Below are positions 8,600 through 17,772 of a stretch of DNA of 64,000 bases, one piece after another. A program made the translations under genes and the position numbers. Under the pieces are notes generated by a model. That model was not told the origin of the DNA. It did not search any database and saw nothing but the letters and a program-made list of their open reading frames with translations. Positions within the stretch are counted from its first letter, which is position 1. Each line of letters starts with the position of its first letter. Source of the stretch: Hymenobacter psoromatis (lineage in GTDB: Bacteria > Bacteroidota > Bacteroidia > Cytophagales > Hymenobacteraceae); contig NZ_JAIFAG010000001.1 in the NCBI RefSeq assembly GCF_020012125.1, forward strand, positions 3,100,001 through 3,164,000, given 5' to 3'.

Positions 8600-8607
8600 C
8601 AAAGGTA
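8600..8607 (-). promoter_or_regulatory. -7 promoter element for the cystathionine beta-synthase-like gene
   Basis: Minus strand TACCTTTG matches TAnnTTTG, 38 nt upstream of the ATG at 8561. Motif match only. Confidence 0.55.
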
Positions 8608-8658
8608 CGGAGCCTGCCGAGTGGGCGGCCGGGCGGGGTGCGTTGCCCGCGCCGGCCC

Positions 8659-8666
8659 TACTTTTG
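8659..8666 (+). promoter_or_regulatory. -7 promoter element for sucD
   Basis: Plus strand TACTTTTG matches TAnnTTTG and ends 30 nt before the sucD ATG at 8697. It forms a divergent promoter region with the element at 8600-8607. Confidence 0.55.
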
Positions 8667-8696
8667 CCCCATTCATTCCTAACAAGCTAGCCGCCC

Positions 8697-9578
8697 ATGA
8701 GCGTTCTCGTCAATAAAGATTCCAAGGTCATCGTGCAGGGCTTCACCGGCTCCGAAGGCTCGTTCCACGCGCAGCAAATGATGGACTACGGCACCCAGGT
8801 AGTGGGCGGCGTTACGCCCGGCAAGGGCGGTACCGAGCACCTCGGCCGCCCCGTGTTCAACACCGTGGCCGACGCCGTAGCCGCCACCCAGGCCGATACC
8901 AGCATCATCTTCGTGCCCCCGGCCTTCGCCGCCGATGCCATTCTGGAAGCCGCCCAGGCGGGGATTAAGGTCATCGTGACCATCACCGAAGGTATCCCGA
9001 CTAAGGACATGATTGCGGTGAAGCACTACCTCAAGGACCGGCCGGGCGTTACGATGGTAGGCCCCAACTGCCCCGGTGTCATTACGGCCGGCGAGTGTAA
9101 GGTGGGTATCATGCCCGGCTTCATCTTCCAGAAGGGTAAAATCGGCATCGTGTCAAAATCGGGCACGCTGACCTACGAAGCAGTGGACCAGCTCACCAAG
9201 GCCGGCCTGGGCCAGACCACGGCCATCGGCATCGGCGGCGACCCGATTATCGGCACCACCACCAAGCAGGCGGTGGAGTTGCTGATGAACGACCCCGAAA
9301 CCGAGGGCATCGTGATGATTGGCGAAATCGGCGGCGGCATGGAAGCCGAAGCTGCCCGCTGGATTAAGGAAACCGGCAATAAGAAGCCCGTCGTGGGCTT
9401 CATCGCGGGCCAAACCGCGCCTCCCGGCCGCCGCATGGGCCACGCCGGCGCCATCGTGGGCGGAGCCGACGACACGGCCGCCGCTAAAATGGCCATCATG
9501 CGCGAGTGCGGTATCCACGTGGTGGACTCGCCCGCCGAAATTGGCGAAACGATGTTGAAAGTGCTGGGCGGGAAATAG
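8697..9578 (+). CDS. sucD: Succinate--CoA ligase, alpha subunit
   Basis: A 293-residue CoA-binding subunit of succinyl-CoA synthetase (TCA cycle substrate-level phosphorylation). The N-terminal Rossmann domain has [11 protein letters not shown], and the phosphorylated histidine is His249 in [17 protein letters not shown] near residue 123 is also typical. The beta subunit sucC is not in the window, which is common in Bacteroidota. A stem-loop with a T run follows. Confidence 0.97.
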   Translation: MSVLVNKDSKVIVQGFTGSEGSFHAQQMMDYGTQVVGGVTPGKGGTEHLGRPVFNTVADAVAATQADTSIIFVPPAFAADAILEAAQAGIKVIVTITEGIPTKDMIAVKHYLKDRPGVTMVGPNCPGVITAGECKVGIMPGFIFQKGKIGIVSKSGTLTYEAVDQLTKAGLGQTTAIGIGGDPIIGTTTKQAVELLMNDPETEGIVMIGEIGGGMEAEAARWIKETGNKKPVVGFIAGQTAPPGRRMGHAGAIVGGADDTAAAKMAIMRECGIHVVDSPAEIGETMLKVLGGK

Positions 9579-9604
9579 GCCCGTTCTTCATTGTTATTAC
9601 AGAG

Positions 9605-9634
9605 AAAGCTCCGGTACTTACCGGGGCTTTTTTT
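9605..9634 (+). terminator. Rho-independent terminator of sucD
   Basis: Stem AAAGCTCCGG / CCGGGGCTTT (9605-9614 with 9621-9630, one G-U pair in RNA) and a T run to 9634, 26 nt after the sucD stop. Confidence 0.8.
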
Positions 9635-9676
9635 GGGTACTTTTATATACACTGACCAATCTACTTCCCTACCCCT

Positions 9677-10879
9677 ATGAAAACGCTTACCAAGCCTCTT
9701 TTCCCCTTGGCTTTCCTGGTGCTGGCCACGGCCTGTAAGAAGGAAATCGAAACGATTACCGTACCGGTGGATAAAGCGTACAGCTGGACGGAAGTAAAGT
9801 ATCTGGTCAACTACCAGCGTAATGTATTGCGGGTGATGCCGGGGACGAACACCCTCAATTTGCAGGAAACGGGGAGCTTTGAGGTGCTTTCGCCCATTCC
9901 GGGCTCCGCCGAGCAGGTTGCTAATGGCTATTACACGGGCTTTGGCCACAAGCTATCGCGCACCTGGGTACCCGACCCCCTGCCGTGGGACGTGCGCAAT
10001 GCCGTGCCGATGAACGCAAACTTCTACGCCAATCCAAACGGCTACCGCGACGTCAATTCTGACACGATACTAACCATTTACCCAACCAAGTTTTTTGACC
10101 GGGGCACTCAACTGCATTTGCACGGCCTGGACCCCACCGCCACGCAGTTTGAGAATTTTCTGATTGGTTCGCGCTACCCGTTTGGAGTTATTAATCGCAA
10201 TAACTACCTGCTCTGCAGCTACCGCACGACTAACACGCAGGAAAATGCTTTTCACCTGATATTGACAAAGCTCGTCAATACGTCTGTTACCGGCTCAACC
10301 ACTACCAGCACCACGCAGATAAGCTCGCAGCTTATTCGCCTCCCTACCCCCGGCCCAAGTCAGTTCAGCTTTAAGAGCTTTTGGGCTATTGATGATTATT
10401 TTTTGGTTTGGTGTGATTATGCCGGACTCTATAAAATTTACCAAGATGGAACGGTAAAGCAAGTAAATGGCCCGCCCAACTTCACGAGTGGCCCGGTAAG
10501 CCCAACCACCATCTATAAATGGAAGGGCACGGTTTATTCCCTTCAGCAGGGTTCTGGCGGTGATGCTACCTTCTATACTTCTACAAACGATGGCGAAACC
10601 TGGCAGCAAATCACGGGCTTCAATCAGGCACTCACCTTCTCAACTTTCTACCCGGTGGGCGATAGCTTGGTAGGCATTACGCATGGCATCATCACTAACA
10701 GTATCTACACCCTGCGCTGGCTGAGCGCCAATAGCATCCGCCTGCGCGAGTTGAAGAATGACGGCCTGGGTTACAATGACTTCGCTGACCTGGCGCAGCT
10801 CGGCGACACCGTGTACCTGGGCACCACCGGCGGCTTGTTTAAGCGCCCGCTCAGCAAATTTTTTGAGAGTAATAAGTGA
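9677..10879 (+). CDS. Lipoprotein with sialidase-type Asp-box, probable beta-propeller
   Basis: A 400-residue protein with a lipoprotein signal (Cys20 in LVLATAC) and a following KKE stretch. The C-terminal half includes STNDGETWQ (around residues 302-310), an Asp-box of the type found in sialidase-like propellers, and ends GLFKRPLSKFFES. Function unknown; surface-anchored sensor or binding role would be a guess. A degenerate paralogue follows 14 nt downstream in the same orientation, showing tandem duplication. Confidence 0.8.
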   Translation: MKTLTKPLFPLAFLVLATACKKEIETITVPVDKAYSWTEVKYLVNYQRNVLRVMPGTNTLNLQETGSFEVLSPIPGSAEQVANGYYTGFGHKLSRTWVPDPLPWDVRNAVPMNANFYANPNGYRDVNSDTILTIYPTKFFDRGTQLHLHGLDPTATQFENFLIGSRYPFGVINRNNYLLCSYRTTNTQENAFHLILTKLVNTSVTGSTTTSTTQISSQLIRLPTPGPSQFSFKSFWAIDDYFLVWCDYAGLYKIYQDGTVKQVNGPPNFTSGPVSPTTIYKWKGTVYSLQQGSGGDATFYTSTNDGETWQQITGFNQALTFSTFYPVGDSLVGITHGIITNSIYTLRWLSANSIRLRELKNDGLGYNDFADLAQLGDTVYLGTTGGLFKRPLSKFFESNK

Positions 10880-10893
10880 CCTGCTTTTTCCTC

Positions 10894-11991
10894 ATGCGTC
10901 AATTTCATTCCATACTGCTCGTTGGTGGGTTGCTACTAGGTACCGCCTGCAAAAAGGAGGTGGAGAAGATTGTGGTGCAAGAAGTGAATAAAGTGTATAG
11001 CTGGCAGTAAATCAAGCGGCTATATGATTTGGAGAATACTATTTTGGGGATGGGGAAGGATGACAATTCCATTTTCCTCCAAACCCCGGGCCTGCTGGGT
11101 ATTTTGACACCACCGAAGAATCCACCAGTCAAACGTCGCTTTGGCTACTACATAACTGTTGATGCCTTCTTGCCCAGCGACGTTTACATTAAGATACTAA
11201 TAAGCAACACTTTTTTAGTCGTTCCTTTTCAAGATTCTATTGTTCGGCTTATCCGCCCCACCGAACCAGTGCAGAATAGCTTTAACAAGCTTATTCACTT
11301 GCGACAACTAGACCCCGAGGCTACCAGCCTAAATCCTTCCCACACCTATTGGCTACCCTTCGGAACGATTAATAGCGACAACTTCTTCCTGTTCGGCTAT
11401 CACGCCGGGGCGGGCACGGACATCTGACTGGTATTGTCAAAAGTGAGCTTGGATGGAGCAGGCGAGTTGCAGTCACAGTCCCGCACTATTCGTATCGCCT
11501 CACCTACAGCAGCTTACAGCGCCATCCGGTGCATGGTAGCCATTGACAATTATTTTCTTGTCAACTGCGGTGCTGGCTTATATAAGGTGACGGAAGATGG
11601 CGCTATTAAAAAAGTATTTGGGTACAGCTACACGGATATTTTCTATAAGCGGCAAGGAAGTATATATGGGGTAGAGGAATACAATGCTGTTTTACTGTCA
11701 AAAGACGATGGCCAAACCTGGCAGCGCGCCACCGGTACGCCTGATGCCTTTAACTTTACGAGCTACTATACTGCTAGTGACAGCTTAGTTGTTGTTACCC
11801 AAGGAAGTGACAATCAGATTTATACCCTAAATTGGAAGGATTCCAACTACAGGATTCGAGCCTTGAAAAACGATGGTTTTGGGCAAAGCGAGATAACCGG
11901 TTTAGAACAGCTCGGCGATACGGTGTATGTAGGCACTACTAGCGGCCTGTTCAAGCGCCCCGTTAGCAAATTTTTCGAGACGAAACCCTAA
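10894..11991 (+). pseudogene. Tandem paralogue of the preceding lipoprotein, interrupted by two in-frame stops
   Basis: Starting at ATG 10894 the frame gives a lipoprotein signal (LLLGTACKKE) and then VYSWQ followed by TAA at 11008-11010, exactly where the paralogue has a Glu codon (YSWTE). The same frame continues to a second stop, TGA at 11425-11427, and then to the end at 11991 with an Asp-box (SKDDGQTWQ) and a C-terminus nearly identical to the paralogue (GLFKRPVSKFFET). No frameshift is needed to read through all 366 codons. This suggests recent loss by point mutation, unless the stops are sequencing errors or recoded. Confidence 0.8.
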
Positions 11992-11997
11992 TCCCTG

Positions 11998-12780
11998 CTA
12001 CTGTGCCCCGCGCCGGAATAGCAAATCGGGCCGGAAAATCACGCCCACGCTAACGAGCCCCGATACCGGCGAGGTACGCTTGTCCAGGGGGTTGCCGGCC
12101 TCGTGGCGCGTGGGTAGCGACAGGCCCAGCGTGCCCAGGCCCTGCACCACGCCGTGCCCTACCTGCATAAACAGCGTGGGTTCGAGGAAAAAGCGGTTGG
12201 TGGGGCGCAGGGCTTGGCCGTCGAAGGTGAGCTGGGTGTAATCGACCCAGGTACCGCGCACCGAGGCCCCGGCCTGCACGCCGGGGCCCAGCGGCCGCGC
12301 CGCGTAGAGCTGCCCATAGTAGCGCCGGTACCGCGCCTCATAAAACCCCGAAACGTAGGGCAGCGGAAAGGGAAAGAACGCGGAAGGCACGAAAAAATCA
12401 ACGCTGTAGAGGTTAACGCTGGCCAGCCCTACCCCCGCCACCGCCGCCCGGTACCAGGGCGAACGGTCGGAGGCTGCCCGGTAGTAGCCCAGGCCCAGGC
12501 TGAGTTGCCGGTGGTAGTCGGGGTAGGTGGTAGTGACGTTATTGGCCGTTTCGGTAGTGGTGCTGCTTTGCAGGGCGGCCTCGGCCGTGAGCAGCAGATG
12601 GCTAGTGGGGGCCCAGCCTGCGCCGGCCTCCAGGGCGTTGAGGCCGCGCAGGCTGGCGGTCAGCTGCCCCTGCCCCCGCGCGAGTAGGGGGGTAGCGGGC
12701 ACGGTGGGCGCGTACACGGCGCAACTGCTGAGCAAGGCCAGCGCGCCAGCCAGGGGGTAGGCGTAGCGTAAATTTTTCAC
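11998..12780 (-). CDS. Outer-membrane-type lipoprotein, 260 aa
   Basis: The N-terminus carries a lipoprotein signal with Cys20 in ALLSSCAVYAP. The mature part alternates Gly/aromatic strands (AGAGWAPTSHLL, LGLGYYRAA, TLGLSLP), suggesting a small beta-barrel or barrel-like outer membrane protein. It is related to the gene 60 nt upstream: both carry C-x-VYAPxxP after the lipid cysteine and end VGVIFRP/LGVVFRP. No named family. It is convergent with the pseudogene and ends 6 nt from it. Confidence 0.75.
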   Translation of the reverse strand: MKNLRYAYPLAGALALLSSCAVYAPTVPATPLLARGQGQLTASLRGLNALEAGAGWAPTSHLLLTAEAALQSSTTTETANNVTTTYPDYHRQLSLGLGYYRAASDRSPWYRAAVAGVGLASVNLYSVDFFVPSAFFPFPLPYVSGFYEARYRRYYGQLYAARPLGPGVQAGASVRGTWVDYTQLTFDGQALRPTNRFFLEPTLFMQVGHGVVQGLGTLGLSLPTRHEAGNPLDKRTSPVSGLVSVGVIFRPDLLFRRGAQ

Positions 12781-12840
12781 AAGGGCAAAATAAGAATATC
12801 TAGAAGGAAATGCCGGAGAGCCCGGCCGGTATAGGCTAAG

Positions 12841-13611
12841 CTATTGCCTGGTCCGCGCCGGGCGGAAAACTACCCCCAGGCTCATAAAAAAGGCCGGTAG
12901 TAGGTTGCGATTGGCCTCGTAGACCACGTGGTACGGGGAGGAAGTGCCTGTATCATCCAGCCGGGCCGTGCCCGACAGTGAGAGGCCCACCGCGGAGGTC
13001 AGCAGCCACCGGGGCGTTGGCCGGGCACCAAAGCCGAGGCGGTTGGAAAGGGCCAATTCGTGCCGGGTCATGGCCGGCAGCGGCAGCGGGCCGTAGTCGG
13101 CATCGCGGAGGTAGTCGAAATTGATGCGCACCAGGCGGTAGGTCAGGCTTATGGCCCGACTATCCTCCCCGTAGGCAATACCGAGCTGACCAAAGCGCTT
13201 GGCATACGCCGCTTCGTACTCGCTATATACGCCGGGGCCAAAAATGCCTAGGTCAACGTAGCCGCGCCGGCAATACGCTTGCCCGTAGCCAGCTAGGCCG
13301 CTCAGCAGCCAGCGCGGGCCTAGCGGCTGGTACAGGCCGGCTCCTACCTCATACTGCCTGGTAACTAAAAAGTAACGGTCGCCCAGCTTGGGGGCCAGGG
13401 TGCCGCCGGCCGTGAGCACCACCCGCCGCACGGGCGAGTAGGCCCCCGTGGCCTCTACCCGCCCGGTAAACTGCGTGCTGGCTCCGGCTTCGAGTTGCCC
13501 GCGTTGGCGCACCAGGGGCATCAGTGGCTGCATGGGGGCGTACACCGTGCAGCCAGTGCTAGCCAGCAGGCCGCAGCCTAGGCCCACGGCGAATAATCGA
13601 GTAAGTGCCAT
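12841..13611 (-). CDS. Outer-membrane-type lipoprotein, 256 aa, paralogue of next gene
   Basis: Lipoprotein signal with Cys21 in LLASTGCTVYAP. The mature protein has the same length and general pattern as the 260-aa neighbour, including RQRGQLEAG near the start and a C-terminal SLGVVFRPAR. Likely a duplicated pair encoded in one operon (gap 60 nt). Function unknown. The gene starts at ATG 13611; a low-feature gap of about 320 bases lies upstream. Confidence 0.75.
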   Translation of the reverse strand: MALTRLFAVGLGCGLLASTGCTVYAPMQPLMPLVRQRGQLEAGASTQFTGRVEATGAYSPVRRVVLTAGGTLAPKLGDRYFLVTRQYEVGAGLYQPLGPRWLLSGLAGYGQAYCRRGYVDLGIFGPGVYSEYEAAYAKRFGQLGIAYGEDSRAISLTYRLVRINFDYLRDADYGPLPLPAMTRHELALSNRLGFGARPTPRWLLTSAVGLSLSGTARLDDTGTSSPYHVVYEANRNLLPAFFMSLGVVFRPARTRQ

Positions 13612-13935
13612 GCGCGTAGTAGTTGAGCGTGAGCGATGCCTTAAAATACCGCGCCAAGCCCGGCACCGCGCAAATCTATTTTATTGTTTATCAGACTTTT
13701 TATCTACTTGCTGATGGGTTTTAGCAGCCTCGTTTTCGGGCTTCTGCACGCGTAGCAACTCGTTTTAGGGAAAAACTATCGGACTTTTAAAATTTTGCGG
13801 ACCTCCTAAAAAGCCAGGTAGTTTTCACTTCCTGACAGAGCCAGGCGGGACCAAAATCGTTGCAGTCAGCCGGTCATTAGCACCGCCATCTACGTATAGC
13901 CCGCACCGCCATTGTCGGCGGTTTTGCTATTTAAT
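13612..13935. other. Divergent intergenic region, no gene seen
   Basis: About 324 bases between divergent genes, AT-richer than its surroundings in the middle. I see no credible ORF, repeat or strong TAnnTTTG element. It must hold the promoters of both flanking genes. Confidence 0.5.
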
Positions 13936-15330
13936 ATGCCCGATTATTCCTGCGATGCCCTCATCATCGGCTCCGGCCAGGCCGGCAATCCCCTCGCCAA
14001 AGCGCTGGCCGAAGCCGGCCAATACGTTGTTTTAGTAGAAGAAGCGCACCTTGGCGGCTCCTGCCTAAATTACGGCTGCGTGCCCACCAAAACCTTATTG
14101 GCCTCGGCCACGCGGGCGCACGAGGTACGCACGGCCGGCGAGTTGGGCATTGAGGTCGGCGGGGAGGTGCGGGTAGATATGCCCGCCGTCATCGCCCGCA
14201 AAGATGCTTTACTGGACAAGTCGCGCCGCCACCTGCGCGAGTCGCTGGGCCCTGAGCACGAGAACGTTACAGTGGTACGCGGCCATGCTGCCTTCACTGG
14301 GCCGCGCCAGGTGCGGGTGCAGGAAACCCAGGAGCGCACCAGTACTATCAAGACTAAGCGGGTTTTCATCAATACCGGCACCCGCGCCGCCGTGCCCGAG
14401 GTGCCCGGTCTGGCCGAAGCGGGCTTCCTGACTACTACCGAGCTACTTGATTTACAAGAAGTTCCTACCCACCTGCTCATTCTGGGTGGCGGCTACATCG
14501 GGCTGGAGTTTGGGCAGATGTTCCGACGCTTCGGCAGCCAGGTAACCATTATCGAAACCGGCGGCCAGGTACTAGACCGCGAGGACGATGACGTGTGCGA
14601 GGCCCTGCAGAAAGCGCTGGAAAAAGAAGGCGTTGAGTTTCTGATGCACGCCGAAACCCGCGGCGTGGCCCGCGACGCGGCCGGTCGGTACACGCTCACC
14701 ATTTCGACTCACCAGGGCGCACGTCACCTGCACGGCAGCCACCTGCTGGTAGCCACCGGCCGCCAGCCCAATACCGACCAGCTGGGCCTGGAAACCACTG
14801 GTATTAAGCTAGATGAAAAAGGCTACATTCAGGTCAATAGCCGCCTCGAAACCAACGTCAAGGGGGTGTTTGCACTAGGCGACGTGCACGGCGGCCCGCA
14901 GTTCACGCACTTGAGCTATGACGACTTTCGGGTCGTTCGCGACAATTTGCTGCACCAGGGTCCACGCCGTTCGGCCAAACAGCGCCCCCTGCCCTACTGC
15001 GTTTTCACCGACCCCGCCCTGGGCCGCATCGGCTTGAGCGAAACGCAGGCCAAGGACCAAGGAATAGCCTATCGCGTGAGCAAAATTCCGGTCAGCATCG
15101 TGAGCCGGGCGCAGCAGACGGGCCAGAAAACCGGCTTTTGGAAGGTGCTGGTCGGCCCCGACGACCGCATCTTGGGCGCGGCCATCTTGAGCCCCGAGGC
15201 CGGCGAAATTATGACCATGCTACAGATAGCGATGGCCGGCCGCCTGCGCTACCAACAGCTGCAAAACATGGTCATCGCCCACCCGGTTTGGGCCGAGGGC
15301 CTGAACGTGGTGTGGAGAGAGTTGGAATAG
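13936..15330 (+). CDS. FAD-dependent pyridine nucleotide-disulfide oxidoreductase (MerA/Lpd/RclA-like)
   Basis: A 464-residue flavoprotein disulfide reductase. FAD-binding IIGSGQAGNPLA is at the N-terminus, the redox-active pair is in GGSCLNYGCVPTK (CxxxxC), the NAD(P) loop is GGGYIGLEFG, and ALGDVHGGPQ binds FAD. The C-terminus retains the His-Pro...Glu dyad (AHPVWAEGLN). This supports dihydrolipoyl dehydrogenase or mercuric-reductase-like chemistry, but no lipoyl complex genes or mer genes lie nearby and the HMA domain and C-terminal Cys pair of MerA are absent. I chose ATG 13936 over an in-frame TTG 24 nt upstream because the flavin fold begins immediately after it. Confidence 0.88.
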   Translation: MPDYSCDALIIGSGQAGNPLAKALAEAGQYVVLVEEAHLGGSCLNYGCVPTKTLLASATRAHEVRTAGELGIEVGGEVRVDMPAVIARKDALLDKSRRHLRESLGPEHENVTVVRGHAAFTGPRQVRVQETQERTSTIKTKRVFINTGTRAAVPEVPGLAEAGFLTTTELLDLQEVPTHLLILGGGYIGLEFGQMFRRFGSQVTIIETGGQVLDREDDDVCEALQKALEKEGVEFLMHAETRGVARDAAGRYTLTISTHQGARHLHGSHLLVATGRQPNTDQLGLETTGIKLDEKGYIQVNSRLETNVKGVFALGDVHGGPQFTHLSYDDFRVVRDNLLHQGPRRSAKQRPLPYCVFTDPALGRIGLSETQAKDQGIAYRVSKIPVSIVSRAQQTGQKTGFWKVLVGPDDRILGAAILSPEAGEIMTMLQIAMAGRLRYQQLQNMVIAHPVWAEGLNVVWRELE

Positions 15331-15414
15331 GGATAAATGAGTAGGGTTCAGTGATTAATGTCGTTCAACTTGCTCATTGAACGACATTAATCACTGAACC
15401 CTACTCATTTATCC
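15331..15414. terminator. 38-bp perfect hairpin between convergent genes
   Basis: Arms 15331-15368 and 15377-15414 are exact reverse complements over 38 bp with an 8-nt loop. The inner part AATGTCGTTCAA / TTGAACGACATT is shared with the structure at 7031. It fills the whole gap between the stop codons of the reductase gene and gldH, so it probably ends transcription from both sides. Confidence 0.85.
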
Positions 15415-15930
15415 TTACTTAATCTTCTCTATGCGCACGCCAACGGACATGATGCCGGGGAGCTGGTTTTGGCGCATGTACTGCTCCAAGGTCAGCTTGT
15501 AGGTGCCGGGCTTAGCGAAGCGCTGGCGGGGTAGGGCCAGAAACTGGTGGTCGAAGATGTCGCCCGCGCCCGCGCCCAGGGGCTCACCGGTTTTAGCGTT
15601 CATCAGCAGCATCTGGTGCAGCAAAGACGGGCCCGCGGGGCGGCCGGTGGGGCCGATAAGCGTGTGCTTAAGGTAGAGGTTATAAAACCCGTAGCCCGCG
15701 GCGTTGCGCACGTTGAATAACACGTTGTAGCGGGCGGCCGTGTCGGCGATGACGAAGGTGAACGTGGGGCGCTGCTGCACGTCCCACACATAGGCGTCGC
15801 CGCTGGGCGATTTCAGGTCTACGTTTTCCTCGTACACGCGCCGCGGGTCGCAGGCACTAAGCGCGGCCACCGCCAGGGGCAGCAGTGCCAGCCAAGCCGC
15901 CCGGCGGCTGATATGGCGTGAGCGTTGCAT
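15415..15930 (-). CDS. gldH: Gliding motility lipoprotein GldH
   Basis: A 171-residue lipoprotein (Cys27 in AALSAC) resembling GldH, required for gliding and type IX secretion-linked motility in Flavobacterium. After the signal come DLKSPSGDAYVWD, the FVIADTAARYNVLFNVRN block and YNLYLKH, all in GldH order. I use ATG 15928-15930; a longer open frame upstream overlaps ricT and is a shadow. It starts 4 nt after the ricT stop, the ricT-gldH pairing that is common in Bacteroidota. Confidence 0.88.
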   Translation of the reverse strand: MQRSRHISRRAAWLALLPLAVAALSACDPRRVYEENVDLKSPSGDAYVWDVQQRPTFTFVIADTAARYNVLFNVRNAAGYGFYNLYLKHTLIGPTGRPAGPSLLHQMLLMNAKTGEPLGAGAGDIFDHQFLALPRQRFAKPGTYKLTLEQYMRQNQLPGIMSVGVRIEKIK

Positions 15931-15934
15931 AGAG

Positions 15935-17554
15935 CTAAGAAGGACTGGAAGAAGGAGTTGGCGCGGCGCTGCCACTACCTTCGCCCCCGCGGCGGCCACT
16001 ACCCCCGCGGCGGCCGCGGCTGCGGCCACCACCTTCGGGGCGAGGCTGGTCGCCGCCTTCGCGGGGCGGGCGGGGGGTAGGCGCGTCGGCATCGGGCTCA
16101 GCGCGGCGCGGGCGGGCCTCTTGGTCGGGGCGAGGCATACCGGTATCGCCGGCCTCGCGGCCGCGGCCCGCCCGGCGGTTGAGGGGGCGGGCCGCGGCCC
16201 CACGCCGGCCCCGGTGCTCGGCCTGGTCGCCGGTGGCGGGGGAGGTAGGCGCGGCAGGCACATCGCTGGCAGCCGGCGAAGGTGGATTATCGGCGCGGCG
16301 AGCGTTGCCCTCGGGCCGAGCGCTGCCCTCAGGGCGCTCGCGACGACGCGGACGGTCTTCGCGGGGTTCGGCGGGGGTAGGCGCGGTATCGGCGGCGCTG
16401 GCCTCGGGGCGGTCGGGGCGCTCCTTACGCTTGCGCTTACCGCGCTTACTACCGCCCTTTATCTGGTCGTCGAGACGGTCAAGGTCGCCTTCCATGAGGG
16501 TCGAAACAGCGGGCACTACTTCCTGCTCCTGGCGGGGGGGTAGCAGGGTATCGGGCTTTTCACCTTTCTTATTCATTTCCAGCACTTCGCGCACGCGCTC
16601 GGCGCTCAGCATCACCCAGTTGTTATCGCCCCGAAAGGCAAACCACATGCGCTTGCGAAAAATGTCCGTTTTTTGCAGAAACGCCTCGCCCGTAGCCACT
16701 TGCAGCGGGCGCTGCACCTGCGGAATATCTTTGAGCGCGTCGAGGTAGGCATCCAGTTCGTAGTTGAGGCAGCACTTGAGGCGGCCGCACTGGCCAGCCA
16801 GCTTTTGCGGGTTAAGGCTCAGGTTCTGGTAGCGGGCGGCGGTGGTGCTCACGGCCTTAAAGTCGGTGAGCCAGGTGGAGCAGCACAACTCGCGGCCGCA
16901 CACCCCGATACCGCCGATGCGACCGGCTTCCTGGCGCAAGGATATCTGGCGCATTTCCACGCGCACCCGAAACTCGTCGGCCAGCCGCCGAATCAACTCC
17001 CGAAAATCAACCCTATCCTCGGCCGAGTAGTAAAAAAGCGCCCGCGTGCGGTCAGCCTGGTACTCCACATCGGAGAGCTTCATCTTGAGACGCAGCTCGT
17101 CCACCACGGCGCGGGCCCGGAACATGGTGCCGTTTTCGAGGTCGCGCACGGCCTGCCAGCGCTCCTCATCGTCGGGCGTCGCCACGCGCAGAATGGGACG
17201 AATGTCGCGCGAATCAGTAGGCACCTTTTTCTTACGCATTTGCAGGCGCACCAACTCGCCCTTCAAGCTCACGTGGCCCAAATGCCAGCCCGACCCGGCG
17301 GCCTCTACCACCACGGCATCGCCCGTGACGAGGGGTAGACGCTTATCGTTGCGAAAAAACTCTTTCCGCCCGCCCTTAAAGCGTACTTCCACGCAGTCGA
17401 AGCCGCGAAAATCGGTGGGCATCTCTACGTCGGCGAGCCAGTCAAAAACATTAAGCCTGGTGCAGCCGCCCGACGAGCAGCCCCCCTTAGAGCCGCAGCC
17501 GCCTACCTTACTGGTAGAGCAGCCGCCGCCGGATGAACAAGTAGCACAAGCCAT
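15935..17554 (-). CDS. ricT: PSP1 domain protein RicT/YaaT with long RG/P-rich tail
   Basis: A 539-residue protein. The core (residues about 30-350) is the PSP1 domain of RicT (YaaT), a part of the Fe-S-binding Ric complex that affects RNA processing in Bacillus. Cys-rich motifs CGRELCC and CGRLKCC are family hallmarks. Before it, residues 1-31 hold six cysteines in a Gly/Ser-rich leader (positions 3, 6, 12, 20, 26, 31). After it, residues about 367-539 form a low-complexity tail rich in Arg, Pro, Gly and Glu with RGRRGG motifs. ATG 17554 was preferred over an in-frame start 63 nt upstream because it begins the Cys-rich leader directly. Operon with gldH. Confidence 0.88.
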   Translation of the reverse strand: MACATCSSGGGCSTSKVGGCGSKGGCSSGGCTRLNVFDWLADVEMPTDFRGFDCVEVRFKGGRKEFFRNDKRLPLVTGDAVVVEAAGSGWHLGHVSLKGELVRLQMRKKKVPTDSRDIRPILRVATPDDEERWQAVRDLENGTMFRARAVVDELRLKMKLSDVEYQADRTRALFYYSAEDRVDFRELIRRLADEFRVRVEMRQISLRQEAGRIGGIGVCGRELCCSTWLTDFKAVSTTAARYQNLSLNPQKLAGQCGRLKCCLNYELDAYLDALKDIPQVQRPLQVATGEAFLQKTDIFRKRMWFAFRGDNNWVMLSAERVREVLEMNKKGEKPDTLLPPRQEQEVVPAVSTLMEGDLDRLDDQIKGGSKRGKRKRKERPDRPEASAADTAPTPAEPREDRPRRRERPEGSARPEGNARRADNPPSPAASDVPAAPTSPATGDQAEHRGRRGAAARPLNRRAGRGREAGDTGMPRPDQEARPRRAEPDADAPTPRPPREGGDQPRPEGGGRSRGRRGGSGRRGGEGSGSAAPTPSSSPS

Positions 17555-17712
17555 GAGGCTGAGAGTATATAAGTGAGGCAGCCGCACAGCGGCCGCACGA
17601 AAGTGGGAATCTAGCAAAGATAACCGTTTTGGGCAGGTGAACAGGCAGGTAGCAGGCGATAATAAAACTCCATGTTATGGTTGCCATTCTCGCCGGCGTT
17701 CTTACCCTTATT

Positions 17713-17759
17713 TCCATAAAAAATGCCCCAACCAAACCGGCTGGGGCATTTTTTATGGA
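17713..17759 (-). terminator. Terminator of the alcohol dehydrogenase gene
   Basis: Perfect 18-bp arms (17713-17730 and 17742-17759), with GC core TGCCCCA/TGGGGCA and A/T runs on both sides. It lies 13 nt past the dehydrogenase stop on the minus strand and upstream of ricT. Confidence 0.88.
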
Positions 17760-17772
17760 GTAACGCATAGGC

